Origin: Gallionellales bacterium UBA7399
GTDB lineage: Bacteria > Pseudomonadota > Gammaproteobacteria > Burkholderiales > Gallionellaceae
Assembly: GCA_002470125.1 (NCBI GenBank)
Contig: DKNB01000067.1
Coordinates: forward strand, 622-5,993
DNA length: 5,372 bases
Direction of reading: 5' to 3'
Shown: in pieces, positions 1-5,372 of the stretch
Numbering within the stretch: position 1 is the stretch's first letter
Layout of the letters: every line of letters starts with the position of its first letter
Made by a program: the position numbers and the translations under genes
Notes under the pieces: generated by a model
The model's database searches: none
What the model was told of the DNA's origin: nothing
Seen by the model: only the letters and a program-made list of their open reading frames with translations

Positions 1-836
1 CCGGCTACGATTTAAAGCATTTGTTTATTGGTGCGGAAGGTACGCTTGGTGTTATTACAGCCGCCGTGTTGAAGTTGTTTCCGCGCCCACAATCAGTGGC
101 AACTGCTTTTGTGGCGGTAAAGGATCCCGCTACAGCGGTGGCGTTACTCGCCCACTTACGTGCTCATTGTGGCAACACAATTAGTGCATTTGAAATAATC
201 TCTAGCTCCTGCTTAGATCTTCTGTTACAGCACATTCCTGATGCGATCGAGCCATTCCCTATGCGTCACGATTGGATGGTTTTAATTGAACTATCGGACG
301 TCTTGAAGACTCCCTTGGAAGAGCCATTGCTTGCCGCGTTAAAAACCTTTGGTGTGGGCATCCGTGAATTTATTGTGACTGCGCAGAAAAAATGTGCGGC
401 GAGCTGGTGGATTTTACGTAAAAACATTAGTGAAGCGCAGAAGTGCGAGGGCATTAGTGTTAAGCACGACATTTCCGTTCCAATTAGTGGCGTGGCAGAG
501 TTTATCGCTAAGACGGATGCGGCGCTGCATAATCAATTTGAAGGTGTACGTATTGTTGCGTTTGGTCACATTGGGGACGGCAATATTCATTACAACGTGT
601 CAATGCCGGATGCTACCAAAAACATGGCATTAATCGCGCGGAGCTCAGATATTAATCGCATCGTGTACGATATCGTGCATACGTTAAGCGGTAGCATTAG
701 TGCCGAGCATGGCCTGGGGCAGCTCAAGCGCAACGAAATAGGTCATTATAAAAGTGCGCTGGAACTCGAGCTTATGTCTAATATAAAGCACGCGCTGGAC
801 CCGGGTGGCTATATGAACCCAGGAAAGGTATTGTAA
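1..836 (+). CDS. FAD-linked D-2-hydroxyacid dehydrogenase (GlcD / D-2-hydroxyglutarate / D-lactate dehydrogenase group), C-terminal part, 5' end outside window
   Basis: Flavoprotein of the VAO/PCMH family that oxidises a D-2-hydroxy acid to the 2-oxo acid. The reading frame is open from position 3, with codons for GYDLKH before the TTG at 21. That TTG is therefore internal, and the gene starts upstream of the window. The 277 residues seen are about 60% of a usual ~460-residue protein: the end of the FAD domain (FIGAEGTLGVIT, residues 8-19) and the substrate-binding C-terminal domain. Compared with human D2HGDH as I recall it, the substrate residues correspond to R139, S143 (Thr in human) and K154. 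The metal-site residues correspond to H189 and H196 in GHIGDGNIH, plus E235 and H236 in AEHGLGQ. The terminal PGGYMNPGKVL is typical. The family is certain, but the substrate is not; D-2-hydroxyglutarate, D-lactate and glycolate are all possible. It converges on rlpA and is not part of the cell-shape operon. Confidence 0.93.
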   Translation, partial: GYDLKHLFIGAEGTLGVITAAVLKLFPRPQSVATAFVAVKDPATAVALLAHLRAHCGNTISAFEIISSSCLDLLLQHIPDAIEPFPMRHDWMVLIELSDVLKTPLEEPLLAALKTFGVGIREFIVTAQKKCAASWWILRKNISEAQKCEGISVKHDISVPISGVAEFIAKTDAALHNQFEGVRIVAFGHIGDGNIHYNVSMPDATKNMALIARSSDINRIVYDIVHTLSGSISAEHGLGQLKRNEIGHYKSALELELMSNIKHALDPGGYMNPGKVL

Positions 837-875
837 TAAGCCCCGTGTGGGACACCTATTTTTATTAGGGTGCCG
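837..875. terminator. Possible weak bidirectional terminator between convergent genes
   Basis: Two genes converge here with only 28 nt between stop codons, so transcription from both sides must end around this point. On the plus strand, GTGT-GGG-ACAC (845-855) is followed by a T-rich run, TATTTTTATT. An alternative stem pairs 850-858 with 866-874 (GG-CACC-TA with TA-GGTG-CC) with one bulge on each side. Neither is a strong GC stem followed by a clean T tract, so this rests mainly on the convergent context. Confidence 0.25.
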
Positions 876-1815
876 AAATGAATGGCTTAAATCCAAGGCG
901 TGACTGAAGCTTTTCCGCGACAGCGCGTGCCTCATCTTGGTTGGCATAGGGGCCAATATGTACACGCACAATCATGTCGCCAGCTTTTTGGCGAAGCTCG
1001 ATACGATTTTCGCTGCCTGCAAATTCCGGGCTTATGTGGGCAATAAAGCTCTCAGCACTTTGTTGGGATCGGAAGGCTCCCAGTTGTAAGTACACGCCAC
1101 TCTTCGTGCTTGCTTCGCTTGAGATGACCATCGTGTTTATTGGTTGTGAGGGCATGACGACCACAGAATTTATTGATTCAATGGGCTGGGCAGCACTATC
1201 TGCCGCCAGGCTTTCCACTTCGACCACCACCTCAGCACTCCCGTTACCTACTATGCCAAGTTTATATGCGGCGACGTATGAGAGATCAATAATGCGTTCG
1301 TGCAAGAAGGGGCCGCGGTCATTGATGCGAACCACTATTGTTTTTTTGTTATTTAGATTGGTGACGTGGGCATAACTGGGTATCGGCAATGTAGGATGGG
1401 CTGCCGTCATGCCGTACATGTCATAAACCTCGCCGCTGGAGGTGCGCTTACCATGAAATTTTTTTCCGTACCAAGATGCAATGCCACGTTCTTTAAACTG
1501 ACTCGGTACGGTTAGGGGAGTGTACGTCTTTCCTAAGGCCATATATGGACGGTTGGCGAAGCGATGCAGCGGTTCGATGCGCGGCACCGCATTTGGGATG
1601 GCATCTAAATTAGCTGGTGCATCAGCACCAGGACCATCACCCTCTAGATAGCCACCATGTGACAGCTGATGTGGAGGTGCGCTTTTTTGCAGGGGCGCCT
1701 GCACCTCGATTATGGGAGTTGGAGCATTGCGTATTTTCTCGTTGGATGTGGGTACGCTGCCGCATGCGGTGAGGATGGCTGCCGAAAATAAAATTAATCT
1801 AGATTGTATACTCAC
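865..1815 (-). CDS. rlpA: RlpA family septal-ring lipoprotein with double-psi beta-barrel and SPOR domain (probable lytic transglycosylase)
   Basis: Outer-membrane lipoprotein that binds denuded septal glycan. Some members, such as that of Pseudomonas, cleave it as lytic transglycosylases. The 316 residues begin with a lipoprotein signal peptide and lipobox LTAC, so Cys18 would be lipidated. Gly at +2 fits outer-membrane sorting. Residues ~20-108 are a Pro/Ala-rich linker without a recognised domain. The RlpA double-psi beta-barrel spans ~111-200, with GIASWYG (111-117), FHGKRTSSGE (120-129), TAAHPTLP (His140) and INDRGPF (Asp166). These conserved acidic and His positions suggest an active enzyme. 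A second linker leads to a C-terminal SPOR domain (~240-314; VYLQLGAF and HIGPYANQDEA). The start is GTG, chosen because AAGGA lies 8 nt upstream and the signal peptide begins immediately. It is last in the mreD-mrdA-rodA-rlpA operon, 74 nt after rodA. No dacA follows, unlike the E. coli order mrdA-rodA-rlpA-dacA. Confidence 0.96.
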   Translation of the reverse strand: MSIQSRLILFSAAILTACGSVPTSNEKIRNAPTPIIEVQAPLQKSAPPHQLSHGGYLEGDGPGADAPANLDAIPNAVPRIEPLHRFANRPYMALGKTYTPLTVPSQFKERGIASWYGKKFHGKRTSSGEVYDMYGMTAAHPTLPIPSYAHVTNLNNKKTIVVRINDRGPFLHERIIDLSYVAAYKLGIVGNGSAEVVVEVESLAADSAAQPIESINSVVVMPSQPINTMVISSEASTKSGVYLQLGAFRSQQSAESFIAHISPEFAGSENRIELRQKAGDMIVRVHIGPYANQDEARAVAEKLQSRLGFKPFISAP

Positions 1816-1823
1816 TTATGGTG

Positions 1824-1828
1824 TCCTT
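1824..1828 (-). promoter_or_regulatory. Ribosome binding site of rlpA
   Basis: On the minus strand AAGGA lies 8 nt before the GTG at 1815. It supports that GTG as the start, with no competing ATG immediately upstream. Confidence 0.7.
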
Positions 1829-1834
1829 ATTTTA

Positions 1835-1855
1835 GGCACAAGATCCGCCCGTGCC
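1835..1855 (-). other. Small RNA hairpin in the rodA-rlpA gap
   Basis: In minus-strand RNA, GGCACGGG can pair with CUUGUGCC around a 5-nt loop, giving 8 bp of which two are G-U. The stem is continuous only in minus-strand RNA; on the other strand the G-U pairs become A-C mismatches. It sits about 20 nt before the rlpA start codon and is followed by UAAAAUAAGG, not a U tract. It therefore looks less like a terminator than an intergenic mRNA structure, such as a processing barrier or a modest attenuator. A chance structure is also possible. Confidence 0.35.
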
Positions 1856-1889
1856 ACTTACTTTGACCATTCGCTATATCCGCAATCCG

Positions 1890-2987
1890 TTAGGTTTGAA
1901 CTATTCTCTTGTTGCTGTGTATGCCCATAAGTATACCAAAGCAAAGCAGGAGTATGACCATAGAAGTGCCGCCATAACTGATTAATGGCAGGGGCACACC
2001 AACAACCGGAAGGATGCCACTCACCATGCCAATGTTGACGAAGATATAAGTGCAGAAGGTAAGCGTGATGCTTCCTGCCATGAGGCGTGTGAAATAGGTT
2101 GAGGCGTGAGTGGTAATAATGAAGCTGCGACTAATGACGAACAAGTAGAGGCTGAGCAACACCAGGTTTCCGATTAGACCAAACTCTTCGGAATACACAG
2201 CAAAGATAAAGTCTGTGGTGCGCTCTGGCAGGAAATCTAGGTGCGTCTGGGTGCCATTGAGGTACCCCTTGCCAAATATTCCCCCCGAGCCAATTGCGAT
2301 GGTGGATTGAATCGTGTGGTAGCCCCTGCCCAGAGCATCTTGGGATGGATCAATTAGCATCATGATGCGGTGACGTTGGTAGTCGTGTAGTGTTGACCAC
2401 ACTAGTGGCAGGCTCGCTATGAATGTTACAAAAATGGCTAACATGATTCGCCAAGATATGCCGGCCAGGAATAGCACGTACAATCCGCTGGCGGCGACCA
2501 TGATGGCGGTGCCCAGGTCTGGTTGGCGTGCGATTAGTGTCACTGGTAGCAACAGCAGCACTGCTGCGAAGCAGTAATTTTTTAAGGTTAGTGTCGCCTG
2601 ACATTTTTCAAAATACCAGGCCATCATAAGCGGTACCGCTATTCTCATCAGTTCGGCTGGTTGAATGGTTGTTACCCCAACGTTTAGCCAACGCCGAGCG
2701 CCGTTGGCTATCTCACCAAAGAAGGCTACGGCGATGAGCAGCGCCAAGCCCAATAGGTAGATTGGTACGGCGACTCGCATTAAGTAGTGCAGGGGCGTAT
2801 TAGCCGCTATCCATAGTGCGGTACACGCCACTAGTATGTTTATCATATGCGTCAAGACGCGATACCAGTTGCCGTCACTTGCGCTGTACAGCACCACTAG
2901 GCTGATCAAGAGTAATATCCCGAGCGAGGCCAAGAGTGTGGGATCTAGGTGTGCGATGAAGCGCTGCCACAAGCGCTGCCTAATCAT
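1890..2987 (-). CDS. rodA: RodA, SEDS-family peptidoglycan glycosyltransferase of the elongation complex
   Basis: Polytopic inner-membrane enzyme that polymerises lipid II into glycan strands during side-wall growth, working in a complex with PBP2. The protein is 365 residues from the ATG at 2987 (E. coli RodA is about 370), with roughly ten hydrophobic segments. Seen in order: LDPTLLAS before the first membrane helix, GARRWLNVG and QPAELMRIA (Glu112), QPDLGTA, then the large periplasmic loop with HLDFLPERTTDFIFAV. Asp259 in that loop corresponds to the catalytic Asp262 of E. coli RodA. The SEDS signature LPVVGVPLPLISYGGTS is at 326-342. A GTG at 2993 would add two residues, but it lies inside the Shine-Dalgarno sequence, so the ATG is preferred. 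That start overlaps the end of mrdA by 8 nt (ATGATTAG), which suggests translational coupling and matched amounts of the two partners. The alternative SEDS proteins FtsW and SpoVE are unlikely given the adjacent PBP2 gene. Confidence 0.97.
   Translation of the reverse strand: MIRQRLWQRFIAHLDPTLLASLGILLLISLVVLYSASDGNWYRVLTHMINILVACTALWIAANTPLHYLMRVAVPIYLLGLALLIAVAFFGEIANGARRWLNVGVTTIQPAELMRIAVPLMMAWYFEKCQATLTLKNYCFAAVLLLLPVTLIARQPDLGTAIMVAASGLYVLFLAGISWRIMLAIFVTFIASLPLVWSTLHDYQRHRIMMLIDPSQDALGRGYHTIQSTIAIGSGGIFGKGYLNGTQTHLDFLPERTTDFIFAVYSEEFGLIGNLVLLSLYLFVISRSFIITTHASTYFTRLMAGSITLTFCTYIFVNIGMVSGILPVVGVPLPLISYGGTSMVILLLCFGILMGIHSNKRIVQT
2959..2980 (-). repeat. Short tandem direct repeat (12-nt period) in the 5' end of rodA
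   Basis: On the plus strand AAGCGCTGCC occurs at 2959-2968 and again at 2971-2980, with AC between the copies. In rodA the period is four codons and gives RQRLWQRF in the cytoplasmic N-terminal tail. It may be a small in-frame duplication, but a 10-nt match could also arise by chance. Confidence 0.5.
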
Positions 2988-4881
2988 TTGCACCTCCCTT
3001 TGCTTCGTGCATTGCGGGGGCTGATTGAGGCGCTTTATTTAGGAGGAAGTGGTCTAGCACCTTGCGTGCAATTGGTGCGGCGACGGAACTGCCGTGCCCA
3101 CCATTTTCAACAAGAACCGCCATGGCGATCTTGGGTTGATCGGCAGGTGCAAAGGCTATAAACCAGGCGTGATCACGATAACGCTCCTGTACCTTGCTTT
3201 CGATATAGTGTTCGCCCTGCTTCATTCCTATCACTTGAGCTGTGCCGGTTTTTCCGGCGAAGGTATAAGGTGCACCCGCACCCGCCCTTGCGGCCGTACC
3301 ACCGGGTTGCGTAACTCCCACCATGGCGCTCTTCACTAATTTGAGATGATCCTGGTTGAGGTTGAGATTGAATTCAATGTCCATCTTGGGAAGGCGTCGC
3401 TCATTAACGCGTACGCTTTGCACCTCTTTTAGTAGATGAGGGCGGTAAGCCACGCCATCGTTCGCCAGTATTGCGGTGGCGTAGGCCAGTTGCAATGGCG
3501 TCACCAAATCGTAGCCCTGACCGATGCCAACTGAAATTGTGTCGCCGGCGTACCATTGCTGGTTGTGACGTTTTTGTTTCCACTCTTGAGACGGCATTAA
3601 ACCAGAAACCTCGCCCTCCATATCAATCCCCGTTTTTTTACCGAATCCAAACCGTGAAAAGAAGTTGAATATGTTATCTATTCCCAACTCATTTGCTAGT
3701 CCATAGTAGTAAGTGTCGCAGGACACCACAATAGACTTAAATAAATCTACAGTGCCATGCCCATCTTTTTTCCAGTCGCGGTATCGGTGCGCGCTACCCG
3801 ACAGACTAAAATGGCCTGGATCTTTGATGGAGTAGCTGGGGCTACGTTTGTTGTAGTGTAGACCAGCCAAGGCCATGAATGGTTTTATAGTGGAGCCTGG
3901 AGAATACTGGCCACGCAATGCGCGATTATTGAGCGGCACATCAGGTGAGTCATTGAGGCCACGCCAATTCTGCTCGTCAATGCCGTCAATAAAAAGATTT
4001 GGATCGTAGCCAGGCTTGCTGACAAAGGCCAATATTTCTCCGTTGGTTGGATCTATGGCCACCAGCGCACCACGGAAGTTGCCGAACGATTGTTCGGCAA
4101 CTTCTTGTAATTGGGCGTCTATCGTTAGTATCAAGTTGTTTCCAGATGTTGGTGGGGTATTCGATAGCACTCGAACCTCACGCCCACCTGCATCGACCTC
4201 CACCCGCTTGATCCCAGCCTTCCCATGTAGATCATTCTCATAATTTTTTTCGATGCCAGTCTTGCCAATATAGCCAGAGCCACGGTAATCATTGGCAAGC
4301 TCATCCTCTTCAAGCTGTTCGAGCTCGCTCTTGTTGATGCGGCCGATATAGCCAATTAAATGAGAAAATTTTTCGTGATGTGGATACTCACGAAACAGGC
4401 GTGCCTTAACTTCTACACCGGGAAAGCGATAGCGTTGCGCAGAGAAGCGTGCAACTTCGGTGTCCGTGAGATGATTGCGTATCGATAGGCTCTCAGCTCT
4501 AAAGCTGTCAGCCATTAGTCGTGCAAAATTCTTTCTGTCCGCGGGCCGGATATCCACTAGTTTTGAGAGCTCGTCAATTGTTGCGCTGAGATTGCTTACC
4601 TTATTTGGAGTTATTTCTAGGGTATAGGCGGGATAGTTGTGCGCCAGAACCAGACCTTTTCGGTCTAGTATTAAGCCCCGGTTTGGGGTCATGGGCACGA
4701 TGGAGATGCGGTTACCCTCTGCCAAGGTTTGGTAGTGATTTTTTTGTATTCCCTGCAGGTATAGCAGACGTATTAGCAGTATAAAAAATAACAGAAAGAC
4801 AAAGCCAAAGCACAACGCTAGGCGTAATTGAAAATAGTAGATGTCCTGTTTGTCATTTTTAAGCTCGATGGGGTACTTCAT
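2980..4881 (-). CDS. mrdA: Penicillin-binding protein 2 (class B PBP), elongation-specific peptidoglycan D,D-transpeptidase
   Basis: Cross-links nascent peptidoglycan during cylindrical growth as the transpeptidase partner of RodA, and is a beta-lactam target. It has 633 residues, the same length as E. coli PBP2. It is anchored by one N-terminal membrane helix (~18-42) after a short cytoplasmic tail. The PBP dimerisation/pedestal region spans ~60-255, with TPNRGLILDR (65-74) and GSGYIGKTGIEKNYE (201-215). The transpeptidase domain follows. The SxxK motif is S330-T-I-K333 with Ser330 as nucleophile, the second motif is S387-C-D389 (the PBP2-type SxD rather than SxN), and the third is K544-T-G-T547. 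All are intact. The C-terminal tail after ~613 (Ala/Pro/Gly-rich) is poorly conserved and contains the rodA ribosome binding site. The ATG overlaps the mreD stop as ATGA. Upstream I see no strong Shine-Dalgarno (TAGCCAAAG), so initiation probably depends on ribosomes finishing mreD. Confidence 0.97.
   Translation of the reverse strand: MKYPIELKNDKQDIYYFQLRLALCFGFVFLLFFILLIRLLYLQGIQKNHYQTLAEGNRISIVPMTPNRGLILDRKGLVLAHNYPAYTLEITPNKVSNLSATIDELSKLVDIRPADRKNFARLMADSFRAESLSIRNHLTDTEVARFSAQRYRFPGVEVKARLFREYPHHEKFSHLIGYIGRINKSELEQLEEDELANDYRGSGYIGKTGIEKNYENDLHGKAGIKRVEVDAGGREVRVLSNTPPTSGNNLILTIDAQLQEVAEQSFGNFRGALVAIDPTNGEILAFVSKPGYDPNLFIDGIDEQNWRGLNDSPDVPLNNRALRGQYSPGSTIKPFMALAGLHYNKRSPSYSIKDPGHFSLSGSAHRYRDWKKDGHGTVDLFKSIVVSCDTYYYGLANELGIDNIFNFFSRFGFGKKTGIDMEGEVSGLMPSQEWKQKRHNQQWYAGDTISVGIGQGYDLVTPLQLAYATAILANDGVAYRPHLLKEVQSVRVNERRLPKMDIEFNLNLNQDHLKLVKSAMVGVTQPGGTAARAGAGAPYTFAGKTGTAQVIGMKQGEHYIESKVQERYRDHAWFIAFAPADQPKIAMAVLVENGGHGSSVAAPIARKVLDHFLLNKAPQSAPAMHEAKGGAND
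2993..2998 (-). promoter_or_regulatory. Ribosome binding site of rodA, inside the mrdA 3' end
   Basis: On the minus strand AAAGGGAGG ends 5 nt before the ATG at 2987. This strong site lies in the last codons of mrdA (Lys-Gly-Gly) and covers the alternative GTG at 2993. It therefore decides the rodA start in favour of the ATG. Confidence 0.75.
4075..4104. repeat. Perfect 13-bp inverted repeat with 4-nt spacer inside mrdA
   Basis: GAAGTTGCCGAAC (4075-4087) and GTTCGGCAACTTC (4092-4104) are exact reverse complements around GATT. Read as minus-strand mRNA this is a 13-bp stem with an AAUC loop. It covers PBP2 codons 260-269 (EVAEQSFGNF), where the first four codons pair exactly with the last four. 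The local protein length matches E. coli PBP2 from memory, so it does not look like an inserted element. No T tract follows on either strand, so an intrinsic terminator is unlikely. The repeat is read directly from the sequence; its function is unknown. Confidence 0.9.
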
Positions 4882-5372
4882 CTTTGGCTAGATGAAGCGC
4901 GAGCGTGACACAATTTCTGTAGCAGCGTGGTGACAGGCACCCACAGCAGAGCCGATACCACACTGCCAAGCAAGTGCACCCACGAAACGTACCCGTGCAA
5001 TTGCCAGTGCACTATGACATATATTGCGTAGGCCAGCAGCAGCAAAGGGAAGACCTGTAGGGCCTGTTGACTCAGGCTAAGCATGGACAATCGGCGCTGT
5101 AAAACTATTCCACAAAAAGCAAGCACCGCGTAGGCTAGTGCGTGCTGTCCCAGGAAACTTGCATCGGCAACATCGGCAATGATGCCTACTGTCCACGCAA
5201 TACCGATGCCGCAATGGTTGGGTTTTTGCATGGACCAGTAGAGCAGTACCAGCGCAACAAAATCTGGACGAATGATCAGTAAAAATCCGTGCCATGGCAG
5301 CCAACTAAGGAGCAAGGCCACAAATAAGCTGGTCACAATAAGCGCAGTGTGGGCGGGCGGGCTGGGCTGGTA
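4878..5372 (-). CDS. mreD: Rod shape-determining protein MreD, N-terminus outside window
   Basis: Small inner-membrane protein of the elongation complex that works with MreC and MreB to position cell-wall synthesis. The frame is open through the right edge of the window (upstream residues read YQPSPPAHTALIV). The GTG at 5336 is therefore probably internal and the true start lies beyond 5372; proline-rich residues just before the first helix are usual for betaproteobacterial MreD. About 164 residues are visible, nearly the whole protein. There are five or six hydrophobic segments, and the characteristic stretches are RPDFVALVLLYW, GIGIAWTVGIIADV and LGQHALAYAVLAF. The C-terminus is basic (KLCHARASSSQR) and probably cytoplasmic. 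The stop codon overlaps the mrdA start by 4 nt (ATGA). By family synteny mreC and mreB should lie immediately upstream, to the right of the window; that part is inference. Confidence 0.93.
   Translation of the reverse strand, partial: YQPSPPAHTALIVTSLFVALLLSWLPWHGFLLIIRPDFVALVLLYWSMQKPNHCGIGIAWTVGIIADVADASFLGQHALAYAVLAFCGIVLQRRLSMLSLSQQALQVFPLLLLAYAIYVIVHWQLHGYVSWVHLLGSVVSALLWVPVTTLLQKLCHARASSSQR

Noticed and set aside
21..23. TTG as the start of the dehydrogenase gene
   Set aside because: The frame is open to the window edge and the preceding codons (GYDLKH) match the conserved sequence before FIGAEGTLG in this family, so the TTG is internal.
974..1375. Plus-strand open frame of 133 codons opposite rlpA
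   Set aside because: It lies wholly antisense to a well-supported gene, has no ribosome binding site I can see and encodes no recognisable protein. The other overlapping frames are rejected for the same reasons.
1614..1631. 7-bp hairpin CTGGTGC-ATCA-GCACCAG in rlpA
   Set aside because: Several 7-bp perfect hairpins are expected by chance in a window this size; it lies in the low-complexity Ala/Pro linker.
1829..1834. TAAAAT as a -10 box for an rlpA promoter (minus strand)
   Set aside because: No recognisable -35 hexamer lies at the right distance, and a start there would fall in or next to the ribosome binding site.
2685..2710. 9-bp inverted repeat (TAGCCAACG / CGTTGGCTA, 8-nt spacer) in rodA
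   Set aside because: An arm of this length is expected fairly often by chance in 5 kb, and it encodes the conserved IANGARRWL segment, so protein constraint explains it.
3715..3723. SCD in place of the SxN motif in PBP2, as a possible loss of function
   Set aside because: SxD is the normal form in the PBP2 (MrdA) subfamily; the other catalytic motifs are intact.
4488..4513. Imperfect inverted repeat in mrdA (GGCT..CAGCT / AGCTG..AGCC)
   Set aside because: The stem is interrupted by a 2x2 mismatch and shows nothing beyond what coding sequence produces by chance.
5334..5336. GTG as the start of mreD
   Set aside because: The frame continues to the window edge with residues typical of the MreD N-terminus (a proline-rich stretch leading into the first helix), and no clear Shine-Dalgarno precedes the GTG.

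Overview
The window is a piece of a bacterial chromosome, most likely from a betaproteobacterium. The evidence is the gene order mreD-mrdA-rodA-rlpA, with the mre cluster joined directly to the PBP2/RodA pair, and protein sequences that resemble the betaproteobacterial forms of these families from memory. Base composition looks moderate (near 50% GC by eye, not computed). I cannot place it to genus.

Layout, left to right. Positions 1-836 (+) hold the C-terminal ~277 residues of an FAD-linked D-2-hydroxyacid dehydrogenase of the GlcD/D-2-hydroxyglutarate/D-lactate dehydrogenase group. Its N-terminal FAD-binding half lies before the window. A 28-nt convergent gap follows. The rest is one minus-strand operon read from right to left: mreD (cut by the right edge), mrdA (PBP2), rodA and rlpA. 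mreD and mrdA overlap by ATGA. mrdA and rodA overlap by 8 nt if the better-supported rodA ATG is used. rodA and rlpA are separated by 74 nt (1816-1889), which holds a small hairpin and the rlpA ribosome binding site. There is no stretch over 100 nt without a gene.

The operon encodes the core of the rod-shape elongation machinery. MreD is the membrane partner of MreC/MreB. RodA is the SEDS glycan polymerase and PBP2 its cognate transpeptidase. RlpA is an outer-membrane lipoprotein with a double-psi beta-barrel and a peptidoglycan-binding SPOR domain. All visible catalytic and signature residues are intact, and I see no frameshift, mobile element, CRISPR array or RNA gene.

I found no undescribed multi-gene system. 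The one signal the gene annotation does not explain is a perfect inverted repeat at 4075-4104 (13-bp arms, 4-nt spacer). It is embedded in register with the codons of mrdA, at the junction between the PBP2 N-terminal (pedestal) region and the transpeptidase domain. The other observations (start-site choice, overlaps, hairpins) are minor.
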